Of a DNA stretch of 64,000 nt, positions 29,915 to 37,432 are shown piece by piece. Every line of letters starts with the position of its first letter. The first letter of the stretch is position 1. This DNA comes from Siccirubricoccus deserti. GTDB lineage: Bacteria > Pseudomonadota > Alphaproteobacteria > Acetobacterales > Acetobacteraceae. Both the position numbers and the translations under genes were made by a program. The stretch is taken from the NCBI RefSeq assembly GCF_014283215.1, contig NZ_JACOMF010000009.1, forward strand, positions 1 to 64,000, written 5' to 3'. The notes beneath the pieces were generated by a model that saw only the letters and a list, made by a program, of their open reading frames with translations, made no database searches and had not been told where the DNA came from.

Positions 29915-30237
29915 AAGGCGAGATAGCCCTTGATCTCTTCCATCGCCGGGAAGGGCGTCTCATAGCTCCAGACTGCGTTCTCGGCCTGCTTCCCGCCGGC
30001 GGCGATGCTGTAGTAGCTGGCGTCGCCCTTGTAGGGGCAGTGGGTGCCATGCGTGGTGCGGGTGAGCAGATCCATCCGCGCATCCTCGCGCGGGACGTAG
30101 AACACCGGCCTGTAGCTGGCTTCCTGCAGCCGCAGCGCCCGGGTGGTGTCGGCGATGATCTCGCCGCCGAGGGTCACCTGCACGCGGCCGGCGTGGGGGG
30201 CGATGGTGATGGGGTGGTCGGGGCCTGGCAGCTTCAT
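29878..30237 (-). CDS. DUF427 domain protein
   Basis: Encodes 119 residues, starting MKLPGPDHPITIAPHAGRVQ. RVQVTLGGEIIADTTRALRL, PVFYVPREDARMDLL, CPYKGDASYYSI and AVWSYETPFPAMEEIKGYLA are the full DUF427 pattern. The family is a compact beta fold of unknown biochemical role. The start was chosen from the family's usual length. Convergent with and overlapping the metallophosphatase. Confidence 0.92.
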   Translation of the reverse strand: MKLPGPDHPITIAPHAGRVQVTLGGEIIADTTRALRLQEASYRPVFYVPREDARMDLLTRTTHGTHCPYKGDASYYSIAAGGKQAENAVWSYETPFPAMEEIKGYLAFYPDRVESISGA

Positions 30238-30347
30238 GCGGCGTCTCCGGGTTCCGGGCTCTCGGTGGCACTGGCCTCGCGGGATGGCCGAACAGCGCCA
30301 GCCTTCTTCAGGTGGCGGCGGTGCCGGTCGAGGGCAACCGCCCCGGC

Positions 30348-31334
30348 TCAATCCGCCGAGATGTTGGCCTCACGCACCAGCGCCTGCATCTGCCCGCGCT
30401 CCCGCCCCAGCCAGGCGGTGAAATCCGCCGGCGGGGTGCCGAGGCCGATGGCGCCGAGCGTCGCCAGCCGCTGCTGTACCCCAGGCTCCGCCAGCGCCGC
30501 GACGCAGGCGGCATGCACCCGCTCCACCGCCGCCGCCGGCAGCCCGGCCGGGCCGTAGAAGGCGTTCCACTCGGTCTGGTCGTAGCCGGGATAGCCGAGC
30601 TCGGCGATGGTCGGCACCTCCGGCAGCGCCGGGATACGGGCGGCGGAGGAAGCGGCGAGCGCCCGCACGCTGCCCTGCTGGGCCAGCCCGGCCGCCGAGG
30701 CGACGGTGGCGAAGCCGAAATCGACATCCCCGGCCAGCACCGCCTGCAGGGCCGGCCCGCCGCCGCGATAGGGCACATGCGTCAGCTCGATGCCCGCGCG
30801 CTTCGCCAGCACCGCCGCGGCGATGTGGTTGGAGACCGCATTGCCCGAGGAGGAATAGGTCAGCCGCCCCGGCTGCGCCTTCGCCCGCTCAATCAGCCCG
30901 GCGAAGCTCTGCAGCGGGCTGTCCGGCTTCACCACCACGATCATCGGATAGACGGTCACGCGGGAGATCGGGGTGAAGGCCGTGATGTAGTCGAAGCCGA
31001 GGTTGCGGAAGATGAAGGGGGCGACCGCCTGGTTGGCGGCGTCGCACAGCAGCGTCGTGCCATCCGGCGCCGCCCGCGCCACCTCCGCCGCGCCGATGGT
31101 GCCGCCGGCGCCGCCACGGTTCTCCACCACCACCGGCTGGCCGAGGATGCTGCTCATCACCGGGGCGAAGAGCCGCGCCGTGGTGTCGGCGCCGCCGCCG
31201 GGGGTGAAGGGCACCACCAGGCGCACCTGGCGCGGCGGCGCCCATTGCGCCCGGGCCAGGGAGGGCAGCGCCAGCCCCGCCATGATCAGCCCCCGACGCC
31301 GCAGGCCCGCGGTCTTGAGTGTGGTCACGATCAA
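30348..31334 (-). CDS. Bug-family (tripartite tricarboxylate transporter) substrate-binding protein
   Basis: Encodes 328 residues with a Tat/Sec-like signal (LRRRGLIMAGLALPSLARAQ). The mature protein has VRLVVPFTPGGGADTTARL, VVVENRGGAGGTIGAAEVAR, HVPYRGGGPALQAVLAGDVD and AFYGPAGLPAAAVERV, all standard Bug motifs. It binds a periplasmic organic acid; no TctA/TctB genes are adjacent. An alpha/beta hydrolase gene lies just upstream in the same direction, 190 bases away. Confidence 0.93.
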   Translation of the reverse strand: MIVTTLKTAGLRRRGLIMAGLALPSLARAQWAPPRQVRLVVPFTPGGGADTTARLFAPVMSSILGQPVVVENRGGAGGTIGAAEVARAAPDGTTLLCDAANQAVAPFIFRNLGFDYITAFTPISRVTVYPMIVVVKPDSPLQSFAGLIERAKAQPGRLTYSSSGNAVSNHIAAAVLAKRAGIELTHVPYRGGGPALQAVLAGDVDFGFATVASAAGLAQQGSVRALAASSAARIPALPEVPTIAELGYPGYDQTEWNAFYGPAGLPAAAVERVHAACVAALAEPGVQQRLATLGAIGLGTPPADFTAWLGRERGQMQALVREANISAD

Positions 31335-31524
31335 GGTTCCTCCCGACGCCGGGCGGGACGCCCGGATTGGCCGGCGCCGCCCCGTCGGCGGCCGCCCTGG
31401 CCAGGACGCTGCTACGGTCAGCGACGCAGCCGTTGCAAGCCCGTTCCGCGCCGCGCCATCAGGCGCGCCTGACGGCGCGGCGACCGAGGGGCGGTTGATC
31501 GATCACGATCAGCCGCCGCCAGCA

Positions 31525-32391
31525 CTACGCGCCGATGCGCCGCGCCAGCATATCCAGCAGCATGGCGTTGAACGCCGCCGCCGCCTCATAGGCCACCCAA
31601 TGGCCGGCGCCGGGGATGATGCCGGTCCAGGCTTCCGGCTGCACCTCGCGCAGGGCGACGAAGCGCAGCTCCACCTCCGGCCAGGCGATGGCATCGCGCT
31701 CGCCGTACAGCAGCGCCACCGGCGCCCGCGCCTTGGCCACCGCATCCTTCAGGCTGGTGGTGCTGGCGAAGCCGCGGCTGCGGAAGCGGGCATGCTGGGT
31801 GTTCCACTCCTGGATCACCAGCGCCAGCGGGTCGATCCCCGCCGGGTCGGCGAACATCAGGCTGGCGAGGTTGTGGCGATGCGCGGCGATGCGCGCCTCG
31901 CCTTCCACCGTGCGCACCTTCACCAGCTCCGTCACCTGCCGCGGCAGGCCGAGCGCGCCGGCGCCGACGAGGGTCAGGCTGCGCAGCTCCTCCCCCGCCT
32001 GGGCGGCGATATGGCCGGACAGCAGCGCGCCGAAGGAGAAGCCGCAGAGGTCGTAGCGTGTACCCTCGCCCAGCACCTGGCCAATGCCGGCGCGTACCTC
32101 TGCCGCGACCGGGCCGGGGTTTTCCGCCGGATGCGGCATGGCGCTCTCGCCGAGGCCGGGCAGGTCGGGGCAGACCACCAGCCGCTGCGCCGCCAGCGCC
32201 TCCACATTGCGCACCCAGTGGCGCCAGGAGCCGGAGCCGCCGTGCAGCAGCACCAGCGGCTCGCCCTCGCCCCACATCCGCCAGACCATGGTGCCGTCGC
32301 CGCAGGGCGTCTCGATCCGCCGGGCCGCGGCATCCAGCCGGGCAAGCAGCGCCTCGGGCGCCTCAGGGGTTCTGGCCAAGAGGTCGTGCAT
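31525..32391 (-). CDS. Alpha/beta hydrolase
   Basis: Encodes 288 residues. LVLLHGGSGSWRHW forms the oxyanion region, LCGFSFGALLS holds the nucleophilic Ser (GxSxG), LLYGERDAI the acidic member and IIPGAGHWVAYE the catalytic His, completing a triad. It belongs to the soluble esterase/C-C-bond hydrolase type. The substrate cannot be inferred. No signal peptide. Confidence 0.9.
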   Translation of the reverse strand: MHDLLARTPEAPEALLARLDAAARRIETPCGDGTMVWRMWGEGEPLVLLHGGSGSWRHWVRNVEALAAQRLVVCPDLPGLGESAMPHPAENPGPVAAEVRAGIGQVLGEGTRYDLCGFSFGALLSGHIAAQAGEELRSLTLVGAGALGLPRQVTELVKVRTVEGEARIAAHRHNLASLMFADPAGIDPLALVIQEWNTQHARFRSRGFASTTSLKDAVAKARAPVALLYGERDAIAWPEVELRFVALREVQPEAWTGIIPGAGHWVAYEAAAAFNAMLLDMLARRIGA

Positions 32392-32480
32392 CGTTCAGCC
32401 GCTCCGCGTTCCGCCGGCGGCCTGTTTTCGGCCGGGCGGCGCGATGTGGCAAGTTCAGGCCCGCTGATGAATGGGCGGCA

Positions 32481-33548
32481 TCAACCCTCCCGGTTGGTGA
32501 AGCGCGCGTTGCCGAGGCCGGTGCCGATGGTCAGCACGCCCCAATGCGCCACATCCTGCATCCAGGGCACCTCGCTCAGCCCCTGCACCACCGCGTCATT
32601 GTGCATCACCACGACCACCGGCTGGCCGTCGATCTCCGGCACCGCCTCGCGCAGCCGGTCGGGCAGGTTGAAGCGGCTGCTTTCCCAATTGCCGGGCAGA
32701 TTCTGCGCCCCCTTGGCGATGCCGCCGTCGGCCTCGATCCGGCCGGGGCAGCCAACGCCGATGAAGGGCGCCAGCGTCAGCCCGCGCTTCTCCGCCTTGC
32801 GCACCAGTTCCACCAGCATCCCGCCCAGCCGGTCGATCGCCGCCTCGCGCGCCGGCCTCTCCTCCCGGTGCGGCCAGATCTCGCTGTCCCAGAGGCAGGC
32901 GGCGGAGAGGTCCGGCGCCTTCTTCAGATGCGGCCGCACCAGCCCGGCGCGGATGTTCGATCCGCCGATATCGACCGCCAGCAGCGCGTCATGTCCCTTG
33001 AAGATCCAGGGCGGGGCGAGCTGCACCGCGCCGATCATCCCGGCCTCGTCCGGATCGTGGCGGATCGGCTGCAGGTCGATGGCGATCTCCTCGCCCTTCA
33101 GCAGCATGGCGGTGCGGCCGATCGCCAGCTCGCCGACCCGGCTGCCGCGCATCCCGCCGCCGACGACGATGCGTTCCGTCCCCTCCCAGTCCTTCAGCTT
33201 CAGCAGCCGCTTGACCACGATGGCGAGGGATTGGGCGAATTCCTCGACCACGCCATGCACCAGCCCGGCCACATCCGGGTTGCCATCGGCCAGCAGGCGG
33301 TCGAGCTGGCGGCGGCCGATCTCGTCGGTCGGCGCCTTGCCCAGCGGATCCTCGTCATCCACCGCGCGCAGCTTCTTGCGCCACTCCTCGAGCAAGGCCC
33401 TGAAGGCGCGGCTGCTGGCGCGGTCGCCGAGGAAGCCGTCCGGGGTCTTCAGCTCGGCATTGTAGGCATCCACGGTGACCGCGGGCAGGGCGGCGGCGCC
33501 GTGTTCGGAGAAGGCGGGCGGGGCGGGCCGGTCGGCCTGGTCCGGCAT
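32481..33548 (-). CDS. ROK/glucokinase-like sugar kinase with permuted motif order
   Basis: Encodes 355 residues, starting MPDQADRPAPPAFSEHG. The actin-like ATPase motifs appear in rearranged order. The adenosine-type motif (ERIVVGGGMRGSRVGELAIG; GGG at 130-132), normally near the C-terminus of ROK proteins, comes first. It is followed by the phosphate-1 motif LAVDIGGSNIRAGL (Asp193), FIGVGCPGRIE (about 262-272), HNDAVVQGL with the catalytic Asp318, and phosphate-2 LTIGTGLGNA (339-348) just before the end. The ROK zinc motif (GHxxxx...CxCGxxGC) is absent. A sugar kinase or sugar-binding role is inference. Confidence 0.75.
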   Translation of the reverse strand: MPDQADRPAPPAFSEHGAAALPAVTVDAYNAELKTPDGFLGDRASSRAFRALLEEWRKKLRAVDDEDPLGKAPTDEIGRRQLDRLLADGNPDVAGLVHGVVEEFAQSLAIVVKRLLKLKDWEGTERIVVGGGMRGSRVGELAIGRTAMLLKGEEIAIDLQPIRHDPDEAGMIGAVQLAPPWIFKGHDALLAVDIGGSNIRAGLVRPHLKKAPDLSAACLWDSEIWPHREERPAREAAIDRLGGMLVELVRKAEKRGLTLAPFIGVGCPGRIEADGGIAKGAQNLPGNWESSRFNLPDRLREAVPEIDGQPVVVVMHNDAVVQGLSEVPWMQDVAHWGVLTIGTGLGNARFTNREG

Positions 33549-33757
33549 GGGGCGGTGACATCCGTTGCGAGCCCGCCCAACGCCGCGCCGCCGCCAATGT
33601 TTCCCACCGGCGCTCGGACGGCGACACAGGGGGTGTGCCGCCGATCGGGCAGCGGGGTTCATACCAACGCGCCGGTCGCCTGACCGGCCCAGCACGCTTC
33701 TGCGCGCTGCCCGGTGTTTGGGGGGCCCTGAACCTGCCAAGGTCAGGGCCGCCAGTA

Positions 33758-34312
33758 TCAGACCAGCCGCCGCAAGCGCAGCATGCCGAGCGCCGCGACC
33801 GTCGCCGCATCCCGGATCGTCCCATCCAGGATCATCGCCTCCACCTCGGCGAGGGGAAAGGCCCGGGTCACCAGATCCTGCTCCTCGGGGTCGGGGCTCC
33901 GCTCGCCCCGGACCAGGCCGGTGGCAAGGAATATCCGGTAGGCCTGGGTGGAGGTGCCGTAGAGCGGGAAGAGATGCCCGACCTCGGTGATCTCGCTTGC
34001 GATCAGGCCGGTTTCCTCCCGCAGCTCGCCGCGGGCGACATCCTCCGGCCGCGCCTCCGGCCTTCCCTCCCAGGCGCCTTGCGGCAGCTCCCATTGGCGC
34101 TGGCGGATCGGGTAGCGGTATTGCTGGACGAGATGCAGCATGCCGTCCTGCACCGCCGCAACGACCACGAAATCCGTCTTCTCGATGAAGCCGTAGAGGC
34201 CCTCGGTCCCGTCGCGGCGGCGGATCCTGTCCTCCCGCACCCGCATCCAGCGGTTCTCGTAGACGACGCGGCTGCTGGTCGTCGTCAGGTCGGGATCGTC
34301 GGGATTCGCCAT
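33758..34312 (-). CDS. Nudix hydrolase, ADP-ribose pyrophosphatase-like
   Basis: Encodes 184 residues. The N-terminal beta-hairpin (VVYENRWMRVREDRIRRRDG) is typical of ADP-sugar Nudix enzymes. The Nudix box is present as QGAWEGRPEARPEDVARGE then LREETGLIASE, somewhat extended after the Gly but keeping the REEtG core. VVVAAVQDGMLHLVQQYRYP precedes it. Likely hydrolyses ADP-ribose or ADP-sugars in the cytoplasm. Confidence 0.88.
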   Translation of the reverse strand: MANPDDPDLTTTSSRVVYENRWMRVREDRIRRRDGTEGLYGFIEKTDFVVVAAVQDGMLHLVQQYRYPIRQRQWELPQGAWEGRPEARPEDVARGELREETGLIASEITEVGHLFPLYGTSTQAYRIFLATGLVRGERSPDPEEQDLVTRAFPLAEVEAMILDGTIRDAATVAALGMLRLRRLV

Positions 34313-34350
34313 TCAGGGCTCCTTCGGCAGGGAAGAAAACCGCGCCGCGC

Positions 34351-34878
34351 TCACGGTTCCGGATAGGCGATCGCCAGCACCTCGATCTCCTCGGCGCCCT
34401 GCGGCATGCGCAGCCGGCGCAAATCGCCGACCCGGGCGCCCAGCAGCGCCCGCGCCACCGGCGAGACCCAGGAGATGCGATGGCGCGCGCTGTCGGCCTC
34501 GTCGACGCCGACGATCGTCACCGTCACCTCAGTGTCATCGGCGCGGGCATAGGTGACGGTGGCGCCGAAGAACACCTGGTCGCGCTTCGGCGTCCGCGCC
34601 GGATCGACCACCTGCACCCGCTCCAGGCGCTTGCGCAGGAAGCGGACCCGGCGGTCGATCTCGCGCAGCCGGCGCTTGCCGTACTGGTAGTCGGCGTTCT
34701 CCGAACGGTCGCCGAGGCCGGCGGCCCAGCTCACCACCTCGACCACCTTCGGCCGCTCCTCCGACCACAGCCGGCGCAGCTCCGCCACCAACTCCGCCTG
34801 GCCGGCAGGGGTCATGTAGAAGGGCGTGCCGGCAGGCAGGCCGGGCGGCCCCTCGTCATCATCCTCGTCGTCGCTCAT
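34351..34878 (-). CDS. greB: Transcription elongation factor GreB-like
   Basis: Encodes 175 residues. After an acidic start (MSDDEDDDEGPP) comes the coiled coil with FYMTPAGQAELVAELRRLW, GDRSENADYQYGKRRLREID (the SENADYQYGKK motif of GreB) and RRVRFLRKRLERVQVVDPA, then the FKBP-like C-domain with FFGATVTYARADD and SWVSPVARALLGARVGD. The acidic coiled-coil tip residues are present. It rescues backtracked RNA polymerase. Eight bases separate it from the upstream 5'-nucleotidase gene. Confidence 0.92.
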   Translation of the reverse strand: MSDDEDDDEGPPGLPAGTPFYMTPAGQAELVAELRRLWSEERPKVVEVVSWAAGLGDRSENADYQYGKRRLREIDRRVRFLRKRLERVQVVDPARTPKRDQVFFGATVTYARADDTEVTVTIVGVDEADSARHRISWVSPVARALLGARVGDLRRLRMPQGAEEIEVLAIAYPEP

Positions 34879-34886
34879 GGGATCCC

Positions 34887-36395
34887 TCAGGGGCCGAGGG
34901 CGCGGATGCGGCCGTCCGGCCTGATGTCCAGCGTGCCGGCGCGGCGCACCGCATCGGCGACCACCGCCACCAGCAGCATGGCGCCGCTGGCATCGACCAC
35001 CACCGGCACCTGCGCCAGCAGCTCGTAGCCATCCTTGCCCTGACGCAGGTAGTCGGTGGTCGCCAGCCGGTAGTGCCGCGCCGGGTCGAGCGGCACGCCG
35101 CCCACCGTCACCTCCCGCACCCGGTCGTCGCGCGGCGCCCGCGGGTCGTAGCTGAAGCGGAGGCCGGAGACCTGCGGGAAGCGGCCGTCCAGATCCTCCA
35201 CCCGGCTCACCCCATTGCGCAGCACCTGCAGCAGCTCGGCCCCGGTCAGCTCCAGCGCCATCACCACATTGCCGAAGGGCGCCTCGGACACCAGGTCGCG
35301 CCGGGTCAGGGCGTGGCCGACCGGGTATTCGCGGTTGCCGCGCAGCCCGCCGCCGTTGATCAGCGCCACATCGGCAGAGAGGTGCGCCCGCAGCGCATCG
35401 GCGAAGAGGTTGCCGATCGCCGCCTCCCGCCCGCGCACCGTCGCGGCGCGGCTGTCGAGCGGCGCGGCCAGCCGCGCCAGCGGCTCGCCCAGCGCGCCAT
35501 CCAGCAGCCGCTCGACATCCGCGACCATCGGGGCGATGGCCGGGTCGGGCGGGGTGCCGACATTGGGCAGCATGCGCCAGCCGACCTGCGTCACCCTGGC
35601 CGGCCTTCCCTCCCCATGCTCCACCGCCAGCTCGACCACGCCGAGCCAATGCGCGTCGGACCCCGCCTTCAGCATCAGCACGTCGCGTTCCAGCAGCCCC
35701 GCTGGGTCGTGGTCATGGCCGCCGAGCACCAGGTCGATCCCCGGCAGCCGCTGGGCTTCTCGATCCTGCTCGAGGTCGAGGTGGGTCAGCGCCACCACCA
35801 GGTCGGCGCCCTCGGCTCGCAGTGCCGCCGCCGCGGCCTGCAGCGCCGGCAGCTCCGGCGTGAAGTCGATGCCGGGGGCGCGGGAGACGCGCGGTGTCGC
35901 CGCCGTCAGCACGCCGGCGAAGCCGATGCGCAGCGGGCCGGCCTGGCGGAGCACCGTGGCGACCGCGCCGCCGAAGGGCCTGCCATCCGCCCCCAGCACA
36001 TTGGCGCCGAGCCAGGGGAAGCGCGATTCGCCGATGCGCTGCGCCGTCACCACCGGCCCGAAGTCGAATTCGTGGTTGCCGAGCACCGCCACATCGGTGC
36101 CGAGCGCATTGAAGATGCCGATCATATGCGCCCCCTCGGTGATCGAGGAGGCGAGGGAGGGCGAGATCAGGTCGCCGCCGAAGGTCAGGAACACCGGCCC
36201 TGGCGCCGCCGCGCGCTCCCGCGCGATCAGCGTGGCGATCTCCGCCAGCCCGCCGCGGCCGTCGCGCGGCAGGTGCTCGTAGATGTCGTTGAGGTGGAGG
36301 AAGGTGAGGCGGGTGGTCTCGGCCGCGGCCGGGGCGACGGCCAGCAGCAGCAGGAAGGCGGCACGCAGCAGGCGTCGCCGCATCGGCAGGAACAT
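34887..36395 (-). CDS. Periplasmic 5'-nucleotidase/2',3'-cyclic phosphodiesterase-like
   Basis: Encodes 502 residues. The signal peptide is MFLPMRRRLLRAAFLLLLAV up to PAAAET. The metallophosphatase domain has LTFLHLNDIYEHL, LTFGGDLISPS, VAVLGNHEFDFGP, VVALTHLDLEQD and LVLGGHDHDP. The C-terminal 5'-nucleotidase domain begins around residue 320 with AAIGNLFADALR and contains INGGGLRGN and LELTGAELLQVLRNG. It removes phosphate from nucleotides outside the cytoplasm. The start at 36395 has AAGGG 9 bases upstream; 36383 is an alternative. Confidence 0.93.
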   Translation of the reverse strand: MFLPMRRRLLRAAFLLLLAVAPAAAETTRLTFLHLNDIYEHLPRDGRGGLAEIATLIARERAAAPGPVFLTFGGDLISPSLASSITEGAHMIGIFNALGTDVAVLGNHEFDFGPVVTAQRIGESRFPWLGANVLGADGRPFGGAVATVLRQAGPLRIGFAGVLTAATPRVSRAPGIDFTPELPALQAAAAALRAEGADLVVALTHLDLEQDREAQRLPGIDLVLGGHDHDPAGLLERDVLMLKAGSDAHWLGVVELAVEHGEGRPARVTQVGWRMLPNVGTPPDPAIAPMVADVERLLDGALGEPLARLAAPLDSRAATVRGREAAIGNLFADALRAHLSADVALINGGGLRGNREYPVGHALTRRDLVSEAPFGNVVMALELTGAELLQVLRNGVSRVEDLDGRFPQVSGLRFSYDPRAPRDDRVREVTVGGVPLDPARHYRLATTDYLRQGKDGYELLAQVPVVVDASGAMLLVAVVADAVRRAGTLDIRPDGRIRALGP

Positions 36396-36466
36396 CGGGC
36401 GGCCCTTCACGGAACCGCCGCACACTCGCGGCGGGCCGGCCGGGGGTCAAGCGGCGGCGTGGCCGA

Positions 36467-37432
36467 TCACTGCGAGGCCAGCACCGCCGCCGGGCCGAAG
36501 CGGGTCCAGCCCGGCACCTGCGCCGCCAGATTCACCTCGCGCCACTTCGGGTGCCGTGGCGGCTGCAGGAAGCTCGGGAATTTGGCGAAGAAGGCCTCGA
36601 CGAAGCGGGCCACCTTGCGGTGCCGCTCGGTGCCCGGCTGCCAGGCATAGACCGCCATGACGGCGCCCACCGCCAGCGTGTCCACCGGCTCCTCCACCAC
36701 CAGCCCCGGGTAGTCGGCAGGGACGAAGCGGGCGGGCAGGTAGGTTTCCAGCAGTGCCGGGGTCGCCGGCACCGGCAGCAGCCGGAGGCCGGCATCGGCC
36801 GGCAGCCCGGTGAACAGCCGGGCCGGCTTGCCGGCGACATAGACCAGCGCGGCGATCTCGCCCCGCTTCAGCCGCTCCAGCGCCTCGCCCTGGGTCTCGT
36901 GCCGCGGCTCGATGGGGATGCCGAGGTCCTCGAACAGCAGCGCCGCGGTCATCGCCGTGCCGCTGCCGCGCAGGTCGATGTTGACCGGCTTGCCGGCCAG
37001 TTGCTCCAGCCGCTGGACGCCGGGGCCGGCCAGCACGTGCAGCTCCTCGTCGTAGAGCTTGGCGATGTATTGGACGAGCGTCTCGACCGAGGGCAGCAGC
37101 CGCTGCCGCCTTGCATAGGCGAGCACATCCGACTGCACGATGCCGATGTCGATGCCGCGCAGCACGAGGATGTCCGAGATGTTCTGGAGCGAACCCTTGC
37201 CGAGGGTCGGCAGCACCCGGAGCTGGTCGCCATCGTCCAGCACCGCGGCGAGGTCGGCGGCGATGCGGACATAGGTCCCATCGACCCCGCCGGCGATGAC
37301 GCCGACGGTTCCGGCATTGGCGCGGACCGAGAGGGCGGCGAGCGAGGGCGTCTGCGTCCGGGCGATCCCGCCGAGGCCGAGGGAGAGGCCGGCGGCGAGG
37401 CCGGTGGTCAGCAGGGTGCGGCGCGCGGTCAT
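36467..37432 (-). CDS. TAXI-family TRAP transporter solute receptor
   Basis: Encodes 321 residues with signal MTARRTLLTTGLAAGLSLGL. The mature domain contains GVIAGGVDGTYVRIAADLAA, LPTLGKGSLQNISDIL, GIDIGIVQSDVLAYAR, VNIDLRGSGTAMTAALL and LVYVAGKPARLF, matching TAXI proteins. No DctM-like permease is adjacent. Its ATG overlaps the stop of the upstream 900-residue protein (ATGA), which suggests co-translation. It may be a solute sensor for that protein and not a transport component. Confidence 0.9.
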   Translation of the reverse strand: MTARRTLLTTGLAAGLSLGLGGIARTQTPSLAALSVRANAGTVGVIAGGVDGTYVRIAADLAAVLDDGDQLRVLPTLGKGSLQNISDILVLRGIDIGIVQSDVLAYARRQRLLPSVETLVQYIAKLYDEELHVLAGPGVQRLEQLAGKPVNIDLRGSGTAMTAALLFEDLGIPIEPRHETQGEALERLKRGEIAALVYVAGKPARLFTGLPADAGLRLLPVPATPALLETYLPARFVPADYPGLVVEEPVDTLAVGAVMAVYAWQPGTERHRKVARFVEAFFAKFPSFLQPPRHPKWREVNLAAQVPGWTRFGPAAVLASQ

